Positions 9,154 to 17,039 are shown, counted from the stretch's first letter. The stretch: DNA of 64,000 nucleotides from Hydrogenophaga sp. Root209 (GCF_001428625.1 NZ_LMIE01000029.1:110792-174791); one strand, 5' to 3'. The notes: generated from the letters alone by a model not told the origin. Numbers and translations are program-made.

Positions 9154-9420
9154 TCAGTGGTCGCCGACCGAGGAGTCTGGCCCTGGTGTCTCGCGCTCCA
9201 CGGCCGCCTCGGCCGCCAGCCAGTCTTCGAGATCATGTCCGTCCACGCAACCGCGGGCCTCGTAGAGCGCATAGGCCGCTTCGTGGATGCGCGTCTCTCG
9301 CGAGGCCTCGGCCTCGGGCCCGTCGGGGAGCGCATGGCCGTCTCCCTTGGCCATCACCGCCATCGGCGGCCGCTTGATCACTGCTCGCGTGCGCGCCGCA
9401 CTGCCTGAGGTCTGCTTCAT
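9154..9420 (-). CDS. DUF2934 domain protein
   Basis: 88 residues from the ATG at 9420 (AGGAG 7 nt upstream). The core TRIHEAAYALYEARGCVDGHD followed by DWLAAEAAVE is the DUF2934 signature, a short helical domain found in many stress-cluster proteins of proteobacteria. The N-terminal 40 residues are basic and low in complexity. Function is unknown. A perfect FNR-type palindrome lies about 100 bp upstream of its start (9518-9531), so it may belong to the same regulon as the heat-shock genes nearby. Confidence 0.75.
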   Translation of the reverse strand: MKQTSGSAARTRAVIKRPPMAVMAKGDGHALPDGPEAEASRETRIHEAAYALYEARGCVDGHDLEDWLAAEAAVERETPGPDSSVGDH

Positions 9421-9517
9421 GTCCGTACTCCTGAGATTGACTGTTGCACATGGACCAACGCTCCGTGACCGCAGCCACGGGTGACTGTCGAGCCTAGTGG
9501 CGATGGCGCGCTTTGTA

Positions 9518-9531
9518 TTGAGTGCACTCAA
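9518..9531. promoter_or_regulatory. FNR-type palindrome TTGAG-TGCA-CTCAA
   Basis: TTGAGTGCACTCAA is a perfect dyad that extends to ATTGAGTGCACTCAAT (9517-9532). It lies between the divergent DUF2934 gene and the CBS-domain remnant. The spacing (5-4-5) is that of FNR/ANR/FixK boxes. Related but less symmetric copies occur at 10476, 15527, 16991 and 18746. Confidence 0.6.
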
Positions 9532-9611
9532 TGCGAGCGCGCCTGCGAGCCGCAGACTGCAAGGTATCGGGAAGGCTGTGGCCTTTCTTCGCCACGTCCA
9601 GGGAGTTCCCC

Positions 9612-9710
9612 ATGCAAGTCGGATCCGTCTGCACCAGGCAAGTCGTCACCATCGATGCCGGCACCCTCGGTTCGTGGTCGCGCGCGGTCGACAGCACGAG
9701 GCCGTCGTGA
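9612..9710 (+). pseudogene. CBS-domain protein remnant (first 18 residues only)
   Basis: The reading frame from the ATG at 9612 begins MQVGSVCTRQVVTIDAGT, which is the usual N-terminus of small two-CBS-domain stress proteins (compare MRDKMLAGDVCNRIVV at 16031). After 18 residues the similarity stops and the frame ends at 9710 with unrelated sequence. About 120 residues that would form the CBS pair are missing. It looks like the 5' stump of a deleted gene. A short hydrophobic reading frame starts in another frame at its end. Confidence 0.6.
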
Positions 9711-9841
9711 GGCTGCTCATTGCCCTGATCGTGGCCTTGGTCACCATCTTCGGATCGCTGTTCGGCCTGCGCCGCTGCGAGGGCAGTGAACTGCCGCCCG
9801 ACACCTTGTCCGCCCCGGTGCCCAACGTCATCCCGATGTGA
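9707..9841 (+). CDS. possible 44-aa single-pass membrane protein
   Basis: Reading frame from a GTG at 9707: RLLIALIVALVTIFGSLFGL forms one clear transmembrane segment, followed by a short Pro-rich tail ending in VIPM. GAGG lies 5 nt before the GTG. It begins where the CBS remnant ends, so it could be a small real gene brought next to the stump by a deletion. No family is recognised and the start codon is weak. Tentative. Confidence 0.35.
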   Translation: MRLLIALIVALVTIFGSLFGLRRCEGSELPPDTLSAPVPNVIPM

Positions 9842-9862
9842 GTCCGGGCGCGTCGCCTCGCC

Positions 9863-10285
9863 TCACATCACCAGGTGGATGCCCCCGCACACGACACGAC
9901 CACCCTTGCGCACGGCGCGCAAGGCCAGCGGCACCAGCGCACCCACCGGCGCCAAGATGATCGCGGCGTCCAGCGGTGTGGGTGTCGGCTCGTCCGAACC
10001 ACCGGCCCACACCGCGCCCAGCGTCCGGGCAAACGCCTGGGCCTGCGCATCGCCGGGGCGGGTGAATGCCAACACCTGCCGGCCCTGGTGTCGTGCCACC
10101 TGGGCGAACAGATGCGCCGCCGCGCCAAATCCGTACAGACCCGGTACCCGTGCGTCATCGCCGGCCATGCACAGGGCCCGCCAACCGATCAGCCCGGCGC
10201 ACAGCAGGGGCGCGGGTTCGGGCAGCGCCCGGGTCTCCAGCCGCAGCGCCTGACCGGGACCGTGCAGAACCATCGCTCGCATCAT
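9863..10285 (-). pseudogene. zinc-type alcohol dehydrogenase, internally deleted and truncated
   Basis: The 140-residue frame starts like AdhA-type alcohol dehydrogenases (MRAMVLHGPGQALRLE...) but jumps after about 26 residues to LLCAGLIGWRALCMAGD and YGFGAAAHLFAQVARHQG, the NAD-binding half. The whole catalytic zinc domain (GHEVVG, Cys-rich lobe) is missing, and the C-terminus stops abruptly after RVVCGGIHLVM, about 80 residues short. The family is normally about 330 residues. The junction keeps frame, but without catalytic residues it cannot be a working dehydrogenase. Confidence 0.8.
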
Positions 10286-10475
10286 GGGGACATCTCAAAA
10301 ATGGTTGCTCTCGACGCCGGGCCCGAGCACGGGATGGATGGCGCAGACGCCATGTGCGCAACGGAAGGGTGTCGCGGGTTGGGTTGAAAGCCACAGACCA
10401 GGTCGCGGCACGGTGGCGGCGGTTGCGCCTGCTCATTGACGGCGGCACGCGGAGCGCGGTTTTCCTTCGCCTGCA

Positions 10476-10489
10476 TTGACACTGCGCAA
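10476..10489 (+). promoter_or_regulatory. FNR-type box TTGAC-ACTG-CGCAA upstream of uspA
   Basis: TTGACACTGCGCAA lies 64 bp before the uspA start codon. It has the 5-4-5 layout of FNR/ANR sites with a variant right half (CGCAA). The same arrangement recurs upstream of hsp20, groEL and the BON gene. Confidence 0.5.
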
Positions 10490-10552
10490 ACCGGTGCGGC
10501 GCAGGTGGGTGTAAGTTGGGCCAGTCGCACCTCCACTTTCAAAGGAATGACC

Positions 10553-11374
10553 ATGCAGACCCCCGGCTCCATCCTGCTGCACCTCGACAGTTCGGCCCGC
10601 ACACCGCAGCGCATCCAGCTCGCGCGCCAGCTGGCCGACGATTTCGGGGCCGAGGTCACGGCTCAGCCATGCGTGCTGACCGCGCTGGTGCGCTATCCGT
10701 TTGCCATGGAGGGTGCGGCGGCGGCCATCGCCATGATGCAGGACATGGACAGGGAGAACACCGAGAAAATGCGCACCACCTTCCTGCGGCTTGCGGGTGG
10801 CCATGAGCGGCTTCATTGGGTCGAGCCACTGCCTGATGGGCCCTGGAGCTTCGCGCGCCAGGCGCTGTATGCCGACCTGATGATCCTGGGCCAGCGCGAT
10901 CCGGACGACCCTGCGGCGGCGGAGCTGCCCGCGGACTTTCAGTCCAGCGTACTGCTCGAGAGCGGGAGACCGGCCCTGATGCTGCCCTACACGGGCGAAA
11001 TCGGCCCCGTCGGTCGCACCGTGCTGGTGGCCTGGAAGGAGACCCGCGAGGCGGCACGGGCCCTGTCGGCCGCCCTGCCCTGGCTGCAGCGGGCGGCGCA
11101 GGTGCACGCGGTGTGCTTCGGTGAAGCCGTGGATGTGCCCCTGCGTTCGCTGCAGGGTTATCTGAAGGCTCACGGCGTGGCCCTCACGACACACGAAGGA
11201 GGCCCTGACGACGGAGAGGTCGGCAACCGCCTGCTGTCGATGGCGGCGGATGTGGGGGCCGACTTGCTTGTGATGGGCTGCTACGGGCATGGTCGGGCGC
11301 GGGAGTGGGTGCTGGGCGGCGCCACGCGTACCGTGCTGACCTCGATGACGCTGCCGGTTTTGATGTCGCATTGA
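10553..11374 (+). CDS. universal stress protein (UspA family)
   Basis: 273 residues. It is a tandem-type Usp: the N-terminal half (SILLHLDSSARTPQRIQLAR) is degenerate, while the C-terminal half ends with DLLVMGCYGHGRAREWVLGGATRTVL, matching the G-x2-G-x9-G-S/T ATP-binding signature. It is a cytoplasmic stress protein. The second ATG (10553) was chosen because AAAGGA sits 6 nt upstream of it and only touches the first ATG at 10547. The FNR-type box upstream suggests induction at low oxygen, as for many Usp genes in pseudomonads and Burkholderiales. Confidence 0.88.
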   Translation: MQTPGSILLHLDSSARTPQRIQLARQLADDFGAEVTAQPCVLTALVRYPFAMEGAAAAIAMMQDMDRENTEKMRTTFLRLAGGHERLHWVEPLPDGPWSFARQALYADLMILGQRDPDDPAAAELPADFQSSVLLESGRPALMLPYTGEIGPVGRTVLVAWKETREAARALSAALPWLQRAAQVHAVCFGEAVDVPLRSLQGYLKAHGVALTTHEGGPDDGEVGNRLLSMAADVGADLLVMGCYGHGRAREWVLGGATRTVLTSMTLPVLMSH

Positions 11375-11460
11375 GCAGGCTCAAGCCACCGTCCCAGGTG
11401 ATCCTTAGAGTGGCCTCCTTGCTGTCACGCAACGAGAAATCACCCCCACAGGGTCTGGCC

Positions 11461-12426
11461 GTGGCGCGTTTCGATGTGTGCAACGGTGACGCCGATGGCC
11501 TGTGCGCGGTGCGGCAGTGGCGGCTGCACGATCCGTCGGCCGCCCACCTGATCACCGGCCTCAAGCGCGACATCGCCTTGTTGCAGCACGTGCCATGCGA
11601 GGCGTCCAGCCAGGTGCTGGTGTGCGACCTGTCGATGCAGCGCAACCGGGCGGCGCTGGACCGGCTGCTGGACGGCGGCGCACAGGTGCGCTGGTTCGAT
11701 CACCACTGGAGCGGGCCGGTGCCGGCACACGAACGGCTCGACGCCCACCTCGATTTCAGCAGCGAGGTGTGCACCAGCCTGCTGGTTGACCGGTACCTGG
11801 GCGGCCGCTACCGCGCCTGGGCACTGGTGGGCGCCTACGGCGACGAACTCACCACCGTGGCCGACCGGCTGGGCGCGGCCTCGGGGCTCGACCCGCTGCA
11901 CCGCGCGGTGCTGCGCCGCCTGGGCCTGGCCATCAACTACAACGCCTACGGTGAAGACGCCTCGGACGTGTGCATCGCCCCGGCCGAGCTGTACGAACGC
12001 CTGGCGCGCCACGCCTCGCCCTGGAACCTGTTGCGCGACGAGCCGGTGATCCACGACATCGAAGCGTGCCGGCGGCGCGACTTCCGCGTGGCGATGGGGA
12101 TCAAGCCCCATTGGGAAAGTGCACAGGCCCGGGTGGTGGTGTTGCCCGCAGCCCCGTGGAGCCGCCGCGTGTCGGGCTTTCTGGCCAACGCGCTGGCGGC
12201 CGTGCACCCCGAGCAGGCTCAGGCCGTGCTCACCGAGCGGCGCGACGGCCACTACGCGGTGAGTGTGCGCGCGCCGCGCGCGTCACCGCAGGGCGCACAC
12301 ACCTTGTGCCAGGCGTTCGGCGGCAGCGGACGCACCGCCGCCGCCGGCATCGACGCCCTGCCTTGCACATCGTTGGAGCCTTTCGTGCGCGCGCTGTCAC
12401 AAACGCGCTGGGGTGCCCCATGTTGA
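11461..12426 (+). CDS. DHH family phosphoesterase
   Basis: 321 residues from a GTG at 11461, chosen because homologues begin RFDVFNGDADG and here the frame reads VARFDVCNGDADGLCAVRQW. The metal-binding motifs are NGDADG (residues 8-13), VLVCDLS and WFDHHWSG (DHH proper), with GAYGDE further on. A C-terminal DHHA1-like Gly-rich segment (AFGGSGRTAAAGI) closes the protein. It is a Mn-dependent phosphoesterase on an unknown small substrate. Its last 7 nt overlap the start of the PRPP synthetase gene, so the pair is translationally coupled; the pairing suggests nucleotide or ribose-phosphate salvage. Confidence 0.82.
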   Translation: MARFDVCNGDADGLCAVRQWRLHDPSAAHLITGLKRDIALLQHVPCEASSQVLVCDLSMQRNRAALDRLLDGGAQVRWFDHHWSGPVPAHERLDAHLDFSSEVCTSLLVDRYLGGRYRAWALVGAYGDELTTVADRLGAASGLDPLHRAVLRRLGLAINYNAYGEDASDVCIAPAELYERLARHASPWNLLRDEPVIHDIEACRRRDFRVAMGIKPHWESAQARVVVLPAAPWSRRVSGFLANALAAVHPEQAQAVLTERRDGHYAVSVRAPRASPQGAHTLCQAFGGSGRTAAAGIDALPCTSLEPFVRALSQTRWGAPC

Positions 12427-13394
12427 TCTTTTCGCTCGACCCGGGCACCGATCTGGCACGCGCCCTGAGTGCCCGGCTGGGGCAGCCGCTGGCCCCGCTT
12501 GAGGACCGGGCTTTCGAAGATGGCGAGCACAAGTGGAGGCCGCTGTGCGACCCGCGCGCGCACCACGTGTTCGTGCTGGCCAGCCTGCACGGCCGTCCCG
12601 AGGCCAGCCCGCACGATGCCCTGTGCCGGCTGCTGATGTTCATCGGCACGCTGCGCGACCATGGCGCCGCACGCATCACGGCCCTGGTGCCCTACCTGGC
12701 CTACGCGCGCAAGGACCGCCGGACCCAGCCCTTCGATCCACTGGCGCTGCGCTATGTGGCCCAGATGTTCGAAGCGGTCGGCACCGACGAACTGGTGGTG
12801 CTGGAGGCGCACAACCTGGCCGCACTGCAGAACGCGTTGCGCATACCGACCCACCACCTCGAGGCCCACCTGGCCTTTGGGACCGAGGCGCGAGCGATCA
12901 CCGAGCGGGGGCCCTGCGCGGTGGCGTCGCCCGACCCGGGTGGTGTGAAGCGTGCCCAGCTGTGGCGCGAGGCGCTTGAGGTCGAACTGGCACAGCCCCT
13001 GGGCTTCGCCATGGTCGACAAGCGGCGCAGTGCGGGCCGGGTGTCGGGTGAACACCGGGTGGCCGGCGACGTCGAAGGCACCACCGTGCTGCTGCTGGAC
13101 GACCTCGTTGCCAGTGGCCAGACCATGGTGCGTGCCGCCACCGCCCTGCGCCTGGCCGGCGCCCGCGATGTGGTGGCGTTTGCTGCTCACGGCCTGTTCA
13201 CCGGAGAAGCCTGTCGCGTGCTGGGGGATCCGGCCATCAGCCGGGTGGTGGTGACCGACAGCGTGCCGTCGTTTCGCGTGCCGGCGGACTCTGCCCTGGC
13301 AAGCAAGCTGACCGTGGTGTCGGCCGCGGCGCTGTTCGCGCGGGCCGTCAACGAGCGCTGCGGATCACCTGCTGCGGCGCCACCGCTTCCTTGA
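12420..13394 (+). CDS. ribose-phosphate pyrophosphokinase-like protein
   Basis: 324 residues. The PRPP synthetase layout is clear: FEDGEHKWRP (flexible loop region), YLAYARKDRRTQ near residue 95, VASPDPGGVKRA near 175 and LLLDDLVASGQTM near 225, the PRPP-binding motif. It makes PRPP from ribose 5-phosphate and ATP, or the reverse. The divergence from housekeeping Prs and the position in a stress cluster next to a DHH phosphoesterase suggest a salvage or degradation role. The 3' end overlaps the convergent kinase gene by 47 nt. Confidence 0.85.
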   Translation: MLIFSLDPGTDLARALSARLGQPLAPLEDRAFEDGEHKWRPLCDPRAHHVFVLASLHGRPEASPHDALCRLLMFIGTLRDHGAARITALVPYLAYARKDRRTQPFDPLALRYVAQMFEAVGTDELVVLEAHNLAALQNALRIPTHHLEAHLAFGTEARAITERGPCAVASPDPGGVKRAQLWREALEVELAQPLGFAMVDKRRSAGRVSGEHRVAGDVEGTTVLLLDDLVASGQTMVRAATALRLAGARDVVAFAAHGLFTGEACRVLGDPAISRVVVTDSVPSFRVPADSALASKLTVVSAAALFARAVNERCGSPAAAPPLP

Positions 13395-14424
13395 GCAACA
13401 AGGCGTCCAGCGCCGCCTGGGCCTGCATCAGATAACGCCGCGCCTGTGGCACCCAGCGCTCGGGCGTGCGCGGCTGCGGGTCGAACAGATGGGCCAGCGA
13501 CAGCCGCGCGCGCACCAGCGCGTGGTGCGCGGTGTAGAGCTGCAGCACCGTGCGCGGCGGTTGGTCGCCCAGTGCCCGCCCGCAGCCCTCGATGAGCCGC
13601 TCGCCGATCCAGCCGGCACCGGCCATGCGGCACTCCATGGCCAGAAAAGCCAGCTCGTCGAACGGATCGACCTGTCGCAGCGCCGCGCTGAATTCGATGC
13701 AGTCGATGACCACCGGTGGATGCAGCAGGCACACATGCTCGGGTCGAAGGTCACCATGGCCCTCCACGATGCGCCCCGCCACGGCGCGCAGGCCCAGCGC
13801 CGCCTGGTGCTGCGCAAATCCTGCCTGACATTGCTGGATCGTCTGCGCCGCCCCCGGAATCACCCAGCGCGGATCCAGAATGACGTCGCGGCTGAGAAGC
13901 AATTCGTGCTGCAGACGATCGACATGCTGTGCTGGCGAGACCTTGATCCGCGCGGCCGCGCGGTAGAAGTCGGCCAGCACCCGCACCAGGGCATCCACAT
14001 CGCCCGACAGCACCGCACGGTGCGCCATGGCCTCGTCCAGCATGCGCGCCCGGGGCAACCGCTTCATGTGCACCAGCCAGTCCACGGCATCGGCGCGCCG
14101 GAGCAGTCCGGACTCGCGGACCAGCGATGGCTGGCCCTCGATGTTCTGCAGGGCCATCAGGCCCAGGTAGATGCCCGGCGCGAGACGGGCATTGAGCCGC
14201 ACCTCCTCGCGGCAGAAGGCCTCGCGTGCGTCCAGCCGGGTGAAATCCAGAAACGTGTGGTGCACCGGCTTCTTGAGCTTGAGCACCTGGTCGCCCAACA
14301 GATACACCCACGACATGTGGGTCTCGATCACCTCCAGCTCGCCGGGCGCGGCACCCGAGCGCAGGGCGGCCAGCACCAACTCGTGGCTGGAGCCGGCGCT
14401 GGCGTGGACTGCGCAGGGGGTCAT
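13348..14424 (-). CDS. APH-like kinase (COG2187 type)
   Basis: 358 residues. It has an aminoglycoside-phosphotransferase-like fold: the N-lobe with YLLGDQVLKLKKPVHHTFLDF (Lys for ATP), then the catalytic loop EGHGDLRPEHVCLL (about residue 218) and the metal-binding VIDCIEF. COG2187 proteins are uncharacterised small-molecule kinases often found in proteobacterial stress clusters. Here it is convergent with the PRPP synthetase gene and upstream of nothing on its strand until 13348. Confidence 0.82.
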   Translation of the reverse strand: MTPCAVHASAGSSHELVLAALRSGAAPGELEVIETHMSWVYLLGDQVLKLKKPVHHTFLDFTRLDAREAFCREEVRLNARLAPGIYLGLMALQNIEGQPSLVRESGLLRRADAVDWLVHMKRLPRARMLDEAMAHRAVLSGDVDALVRVLADFYRAAARIKVSPAQHVDRLQHELLLSRDVILDPRWVIPGAAQTIQQCQAGFAQHQAALGLRAVAGRIVEGHGDLRPEHVCLLHPPVVIDCIEFSAALRQVDPFDELAFLAMECRMAGAGWIGERLIEGCGRALGDQPPRTVLQLYTAHHALVRARLSLAHLFDPQPRTPERWVPQARRYLMQAQAALDALLLKEAVAPQQVIRSAR

Positions 14425-14506
14425 GGCACGCCGTCTCGCAGCCTGCCGGCCTGTTGCCGGAAGCGTTCGAGGAGGTCCTTCACGGGCGTCTCCTGCGTCG
14501 GGTCAC

Positions 14507-14986
14507 TCACGCGTCGTGCACAGGGATGCGCCGGCCCCGGTCGCGGTCCATGCGCGGCATGTCGATGCGCAACACGCCGTTGCGGTAGTGGGCCTGGGTG
14601 TGCTGGGCATCGACGGTGTGCGGCAGGCTCAGATCACGCCTGAAGCTGCCGTAGGCGCATTGCACCAGGCGGTAGCTGCCGTCACCACTCTCCTGCTCCA
14701 GGTGCTTCTCGCCCGAGACACTGAGCTGGTCGCCGTCGATGTCGATCTGCAGATCTTCCCGGTTCATGCCGGGCAGCTCCATGTGCACGATGATGCGGTC
14801 GTCCTCCACGCGCAGGTCGGCGGCCACCAACCCCCAGCCGGCACCGTCCTCCCGACCAAGGGCATCGCTGCGGCGAAAGCGCGTGAGCGCCCCGCCGGCG
14901 CGCTGGCGCAGGTCGCGCCAGCCTTGGGCCAGCGAGGCCCAGGCGTGTTGAGCGCCCCGCCGCCAAGGTGCTGTGAGCGTGTTCAT
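14507..14986 (-). CDS. Hsp20/alpha-crystallin family small heat-shock protein
   Basis: 159 residues. The alpha-crystallin domain covers about 55-150: DLRVEDDRIIVHMELPGMNREDLQIDIDGDQLSV and the closing YRNGVLRIDMPR, the A-x-x-x-G-V-L motif variant. The N-terminal 45 residues are basic and unique. It is an ATP-independent holdase. Only 4 bp separate it from the upstream Hsp20 gene, so the two are co-transcribed and may form mixed oligomers. Confidence 0.9.
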   Translation of the reverse strand: MNTLTAPWRRGAQHAWASLAQGWRDLRQRAGGALTRFRRSDALGREDGAGWGLVAADLRVEDDRIIVHMELPGMNREDLQIDIDGDQLSVSGEKHLEQESGDGSYRLVQCAYGSFRRDLSLPHTVDAQHTQAHYRNGVLRIDMPRMDRDRGRRIPVHDA

Positions 14987-14990
14987 GGCG

Positions 14991-15419
14991 TCACTGGATC
15001 GCGATGCGTTTGCTGGTGGTGTCGGCCTTCTTCGGCAGGGTCAGCACCAGGATGCCGTCCTTGTAACTGGCCTGGACCTTGCCCTCATCCACCGGGCAGG
15101 CCAGGCTGAAGCTGCGGCTGGCGTAGCCCTCCTGGCGTTCACGGCGCAACACGCGGTCGCCGTTGCCCTTTTCCTCCTTCTCCGACTTCACCTCGGCGCT
15201 GATGGTGACCATGTTGCCGTCGATGCGCACGTCGATGTCGTCCTTCTTCACGCCGGGAATATCGGCCTTGACGGCGTAGCTGCCGTCCTGCTCCGTGAGG
15301 TCGATCTTGATGCGCGGAGCCGCTTCCGGCATCTCCATGCGCCAGGGCCGCATGAGCGAGCGGAACGCATCGTCGAAGGGATCGATGGCAAAGGGATCAA
15401 TGGTGCGAAGTTCATTCAT
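14991..15419 (-). CDS. Hsp20/alpha-crystallin family small heat-shock protein
   Basis: 142 residues from the ATG at 15419, set by AAGGAG 8 nt upstream (MNELRTIDPF). The alpha-crystallin domain spans about 38-140: IKIDLTEQDGSYAVKADIPG, VTISAEVKSEKEEK, and SYKDGILVLTLPKK with the G-I-L motif. The very short N-terminal arm with FRSLMRPWRM is typical of class A bacterial Hsp20. It leads a two-gene hsp20 operon. An FNR-type box sits 108 bp upstream (15527-15540). Confidence 0.92.
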   Translation of the reverse strand: MNELRTIDPFAIDPFDDAFRSLMRPWRMEMPEAAPRIKIDLTEQDGSYAVKADIPGVKKDDIDVRIDGNMVTISAEVKSEKEEKGNGDRVLRRERQEGYASRSFSLACPVDEGKVQASYKDGILVLTLPKKADTTSKRIAIQ

Positions 15420-15526
15420 GGTGATGCTCCTTGAGAACAGTGATGGTGGAATGTCCGGCACGTCCGCCACAACTCGACGAAACGCCGGCGCAAGTGGGAT
15501 GTTGCGACGTTGGTGCCCCTGCACCA

Positions 15527-15540
15527 TTGATCCAGCGCAA
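15527..15540. promoter_or_regulatory. FNR-type box TTGAT-CCAG-CGCAA upstream of hsp20
   Basis: TTGATCCAGCGCAA lies between the hsp20 start (15419) and the CBS stop (15570). The surrounding bases GCACCATTGA are shared with the copy near groEL (18741-18749), so the conserved block is longer than the box itself. Confidence 0.5.
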
Positions 15541-15569
15541 TGCAGGCACACGCAAGGACGGACGTTGCG

Positions 15570-16031
15570 TCAAGCCCGTTCGCGGCGCTCGCGCAGGGCT
15601 TCGGTCTCGACCAACGAGGCCATCTCGCGCAACTGCTCGGCCATCAGGGAGAGCACGTCGTCCAGCGTCACCAGCCCGACCAGCATCCCCTGCGTGGTGA
15701 CCACCGGCAGCCGGCGAATGCCCTTTCGGCGCATGGTCACGAGCATGTCCTTGATCGAGTCGTCTTCCAGCGCGCTGATCAACTCGCGGCTCATCACGTC
15801 GCCCACGGTGAGTACAGCGGCATCAAGCTCACGCGCAATCACGGCGGTGACGATGTCGCGGTCGGTGAGCATGCCCACCACCAGACGGCCCGCGCCGGTC
15901 TCGTCGACCACCACCAGGCATCCCACATGCCGCTTGCGCATGAGTTGCGCCGCCTGCACCAGGGACAAACCGCGTTCGGCGATCACCACGATGCGGTTGC
16001 ACACGTCACCCGCCAGCATCTTGTCGCGCAT
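15570..16031 (-). CDS. tandem CBS-domain protein
   Basis: 153 residues from the ATG at 16031 (AGGAG 7 nt upstream). Two CBS domains fill the protein: AAQLMRKRHVGCLVVVDE...MLTDRDIV (about 20-65) and DSIKDMLVTMRRKGIRRLPVV...LVTLDDVLSL (about 88-135). There is no fused catalytic domain, so it is a free-standing adenosine-nucleotide sensor of the kind common in anaerobic-survival clusters. It follows the BON gene by 43 bp on the same strand and is probably in its operon. Confidence 0.9.
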   Translation of the reverse strand: MRDKMLAGDVCNRIVVIAERGLSLVQAAQLMRKRHVGCLVVVDETGAGRLVVGMLTDRDIVTAVIARELDAAVLTVGDVMSRELISALEDDSIKDMLVTMRRKGIRRLPVVTTQGMLVGLVTLDDVLSLMAEQLREMASLVETEALRERRERA

Positions 16032-16074
16032 GTTGTTCTCCTGGATGGTTTCAGCAGGCTGCGCGAGGCAGGGC

Positions 16075-16728
16075 TCAGGGATCGATGCGCAGTTCGTTGT
16101 CGACCCGCGTGATGCCGGGTGCCGACCAGGCCGCGCCCTGAGCGGCCACCCGCTCGGCCAGCGAATGCACCGAACCCCGCAGCACCGCGGTGGAGCCGTT
16201 GACATGCACCTCGATGCCCTTGGCTTCGCGCTCGGCCTGGCGGGTCAGTGCATCCCGGATGCGTTTGCCGATGTTGTCCGGTGTGGTGCGGGGCTTGAGA
16301 ACGATAGCGTTGCTGACACCCACCACACCGACCAGGGGCCGCACCAGATTCGCGGCAGCCGCACGCTGGTATTCCCAGTCAACTTCCCCGCTGAGCGTGA
16401 CCCATCCCTTTTCCACCTGGGCCTGAACACGTTCGGCCGGCACAGAGCTGTGCCAGGCGAATGCGGTCTCCACCGCGTGGGCGATCTCGGCGTCGCTGCG
16501 CTTGCTGCCGGAGGTCAGCTTGACGTCGATCTCCACCGCCACGGCACGAACGCCAGCGACGCGCTGCACCACATGCTCCACCTCGTATTTCTCCACAAAA
16601 GTGTCCAGATGGCCGGAAAGCGTCACCACTCCGTCCTTGACCGCCACACCCACTTCGGCAGCGTTGATCGAGGGTTCCCATTCGAGTTCGGCTTCCACGT
16701 CCTTCTTGAGCTGCGCATCGGATTTCAT
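16075..16728 (-). CDS. triple BON-domain protein
   Basis: 217 residues from the ATG at 16728. Three BON domains follow each other: residues 2-70 (AELEWEPSINAAEVGVAVKDGVVTLSG type), 78-145 (AWHSSVPAERVQAQVEKGWVTLSG) and 150-215 (GIEVHVNGSTAVLRGSVHS). There is no signal peptide, unlike OsmY, so it is cytoplasmic or not exported by Sec. BON domains bind membranes or ligands in osmotic and envelope stress. It leads an apparent operon with the CBS gene. Confidence 0.9.
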   Translation of the reverse strand: MKSDAQLKKDVEAELEWEPSINAAEVGVAVKDGVVTLSGHLDTFVEKYEVEHVVQRVAGVRAVAVEIDVKLTSGSKRSDAEIAHAVETAFAWHSSVPAERVQAQVEKGWVTLSGEVDWEYQRAAAANLVRPLVGVVGVSNAIVLKPRTTPDNIGKRIRDALTRQAEREAKGIEVHVNGSTAVLRGSVHSLAERVAAQGAAWSAPGITRVDNELRIDP

Positions 16729-16763
16729 GGTTGACCTTTCTGCTGAGTCGTCAGAAGTGTTCG

Positions 16764-16803
16764 AAAAAAGGATGGCCCGCCATCCTTGCGGAGGGCGGGC
16801 CAT
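16764..16803 (-). terminator. Rho-independent terminator on the minus strand
   Basis: ATGGCCCGCC (16772-16781) pairs with GGCGGGCCAT (16794-16803) as a 10-bp stem. On the minus strand the stem is followed by TCC and six T residues (complement of 16764-16769). It lies 36 nt before the BON start codon, so it would end transcripts from the groEL side or attenuate a leader for the BON gene. Confidence 0.75.
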
Positions 16804-16864
16804 GGTGAAGGTCCCCGGCGATGCCCTCTCGGGTTTAGCCGGTCTGAGGTTGCCTTCATCCCTC

Positions 16865-16887
16865 CATGGTGTGGGACACACACCATG
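16865..16887. repeat. inverted repeat CATGGTGTG...CACACCATG
   Basis: Nine-base arms, perfectly complementary, separated by 5 nt (GGACA). It lies in the groEL-BON intergenic region. Possible operator or part of a leader hairpin; no protein can be assigned. Confidence 0.45.
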
Positions 16888-16990
16888 AAAATGCCCCCCT
16901 CAGGGGGAATCCTCACTTGGCCTTTGCTTTCCGGTTTTATCCGGAGAAACATCGGCAATTGCAGTGTGCGCGGATGCCGTGCCGCCGGCA

Positions 16991-17004
16991 TTGCGTACGC
17001 TCAA
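16991..17004. promoter_or_regulatory. FNR-type box TTGCG-TACG-CTCAA between groEL and BON genes
   Basis: TTGCGTACGCTCAA is the reverse orientation of TTGAG-CGTA-CGCAA, matching the motif at 18746. With its flanks it reads CATTG-N8-CAATG as a near-perfect dyad. It lies 263 bp upstream of the BON start codon. Confidence 0.5.
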
Positions 17005-17039
17005 TGAATCCTCACGTTGCGTGCCGAGATGTCCTGCGC

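Larger units (their letters stand above)
16729..17039 (-). other. 311-bp intergenic region between groEL and the BON gene
   Basis: No gene is supported here. Reading in the direction of the flanking genes it contains an FNR-type box (16991-17004), a CCCCCTCAGGGGG hairpin (16895-16907), an inverted repeat CATGGTGTG/CACACCATG (16865-16887), a stretch of nested complementary segments (about 16805-16859: TGAAGG/CCTTCA enclosing CCGGC/GCCGG and CCC/GGG) and an intrinsic terminator (16764-16803). The nested stems could be a structured RNA leader, but they match no riboswitch class I can name. Confidence 0.5.

Noticed and set aside
16805-16859. Possible riboswitch in the groEL-BON leader
   Set aside because: Compared by eye with c-di-GMP, TPP, SAH, manganese and guanidine classes; no conserved core matches, so it is kept only as a structured region.
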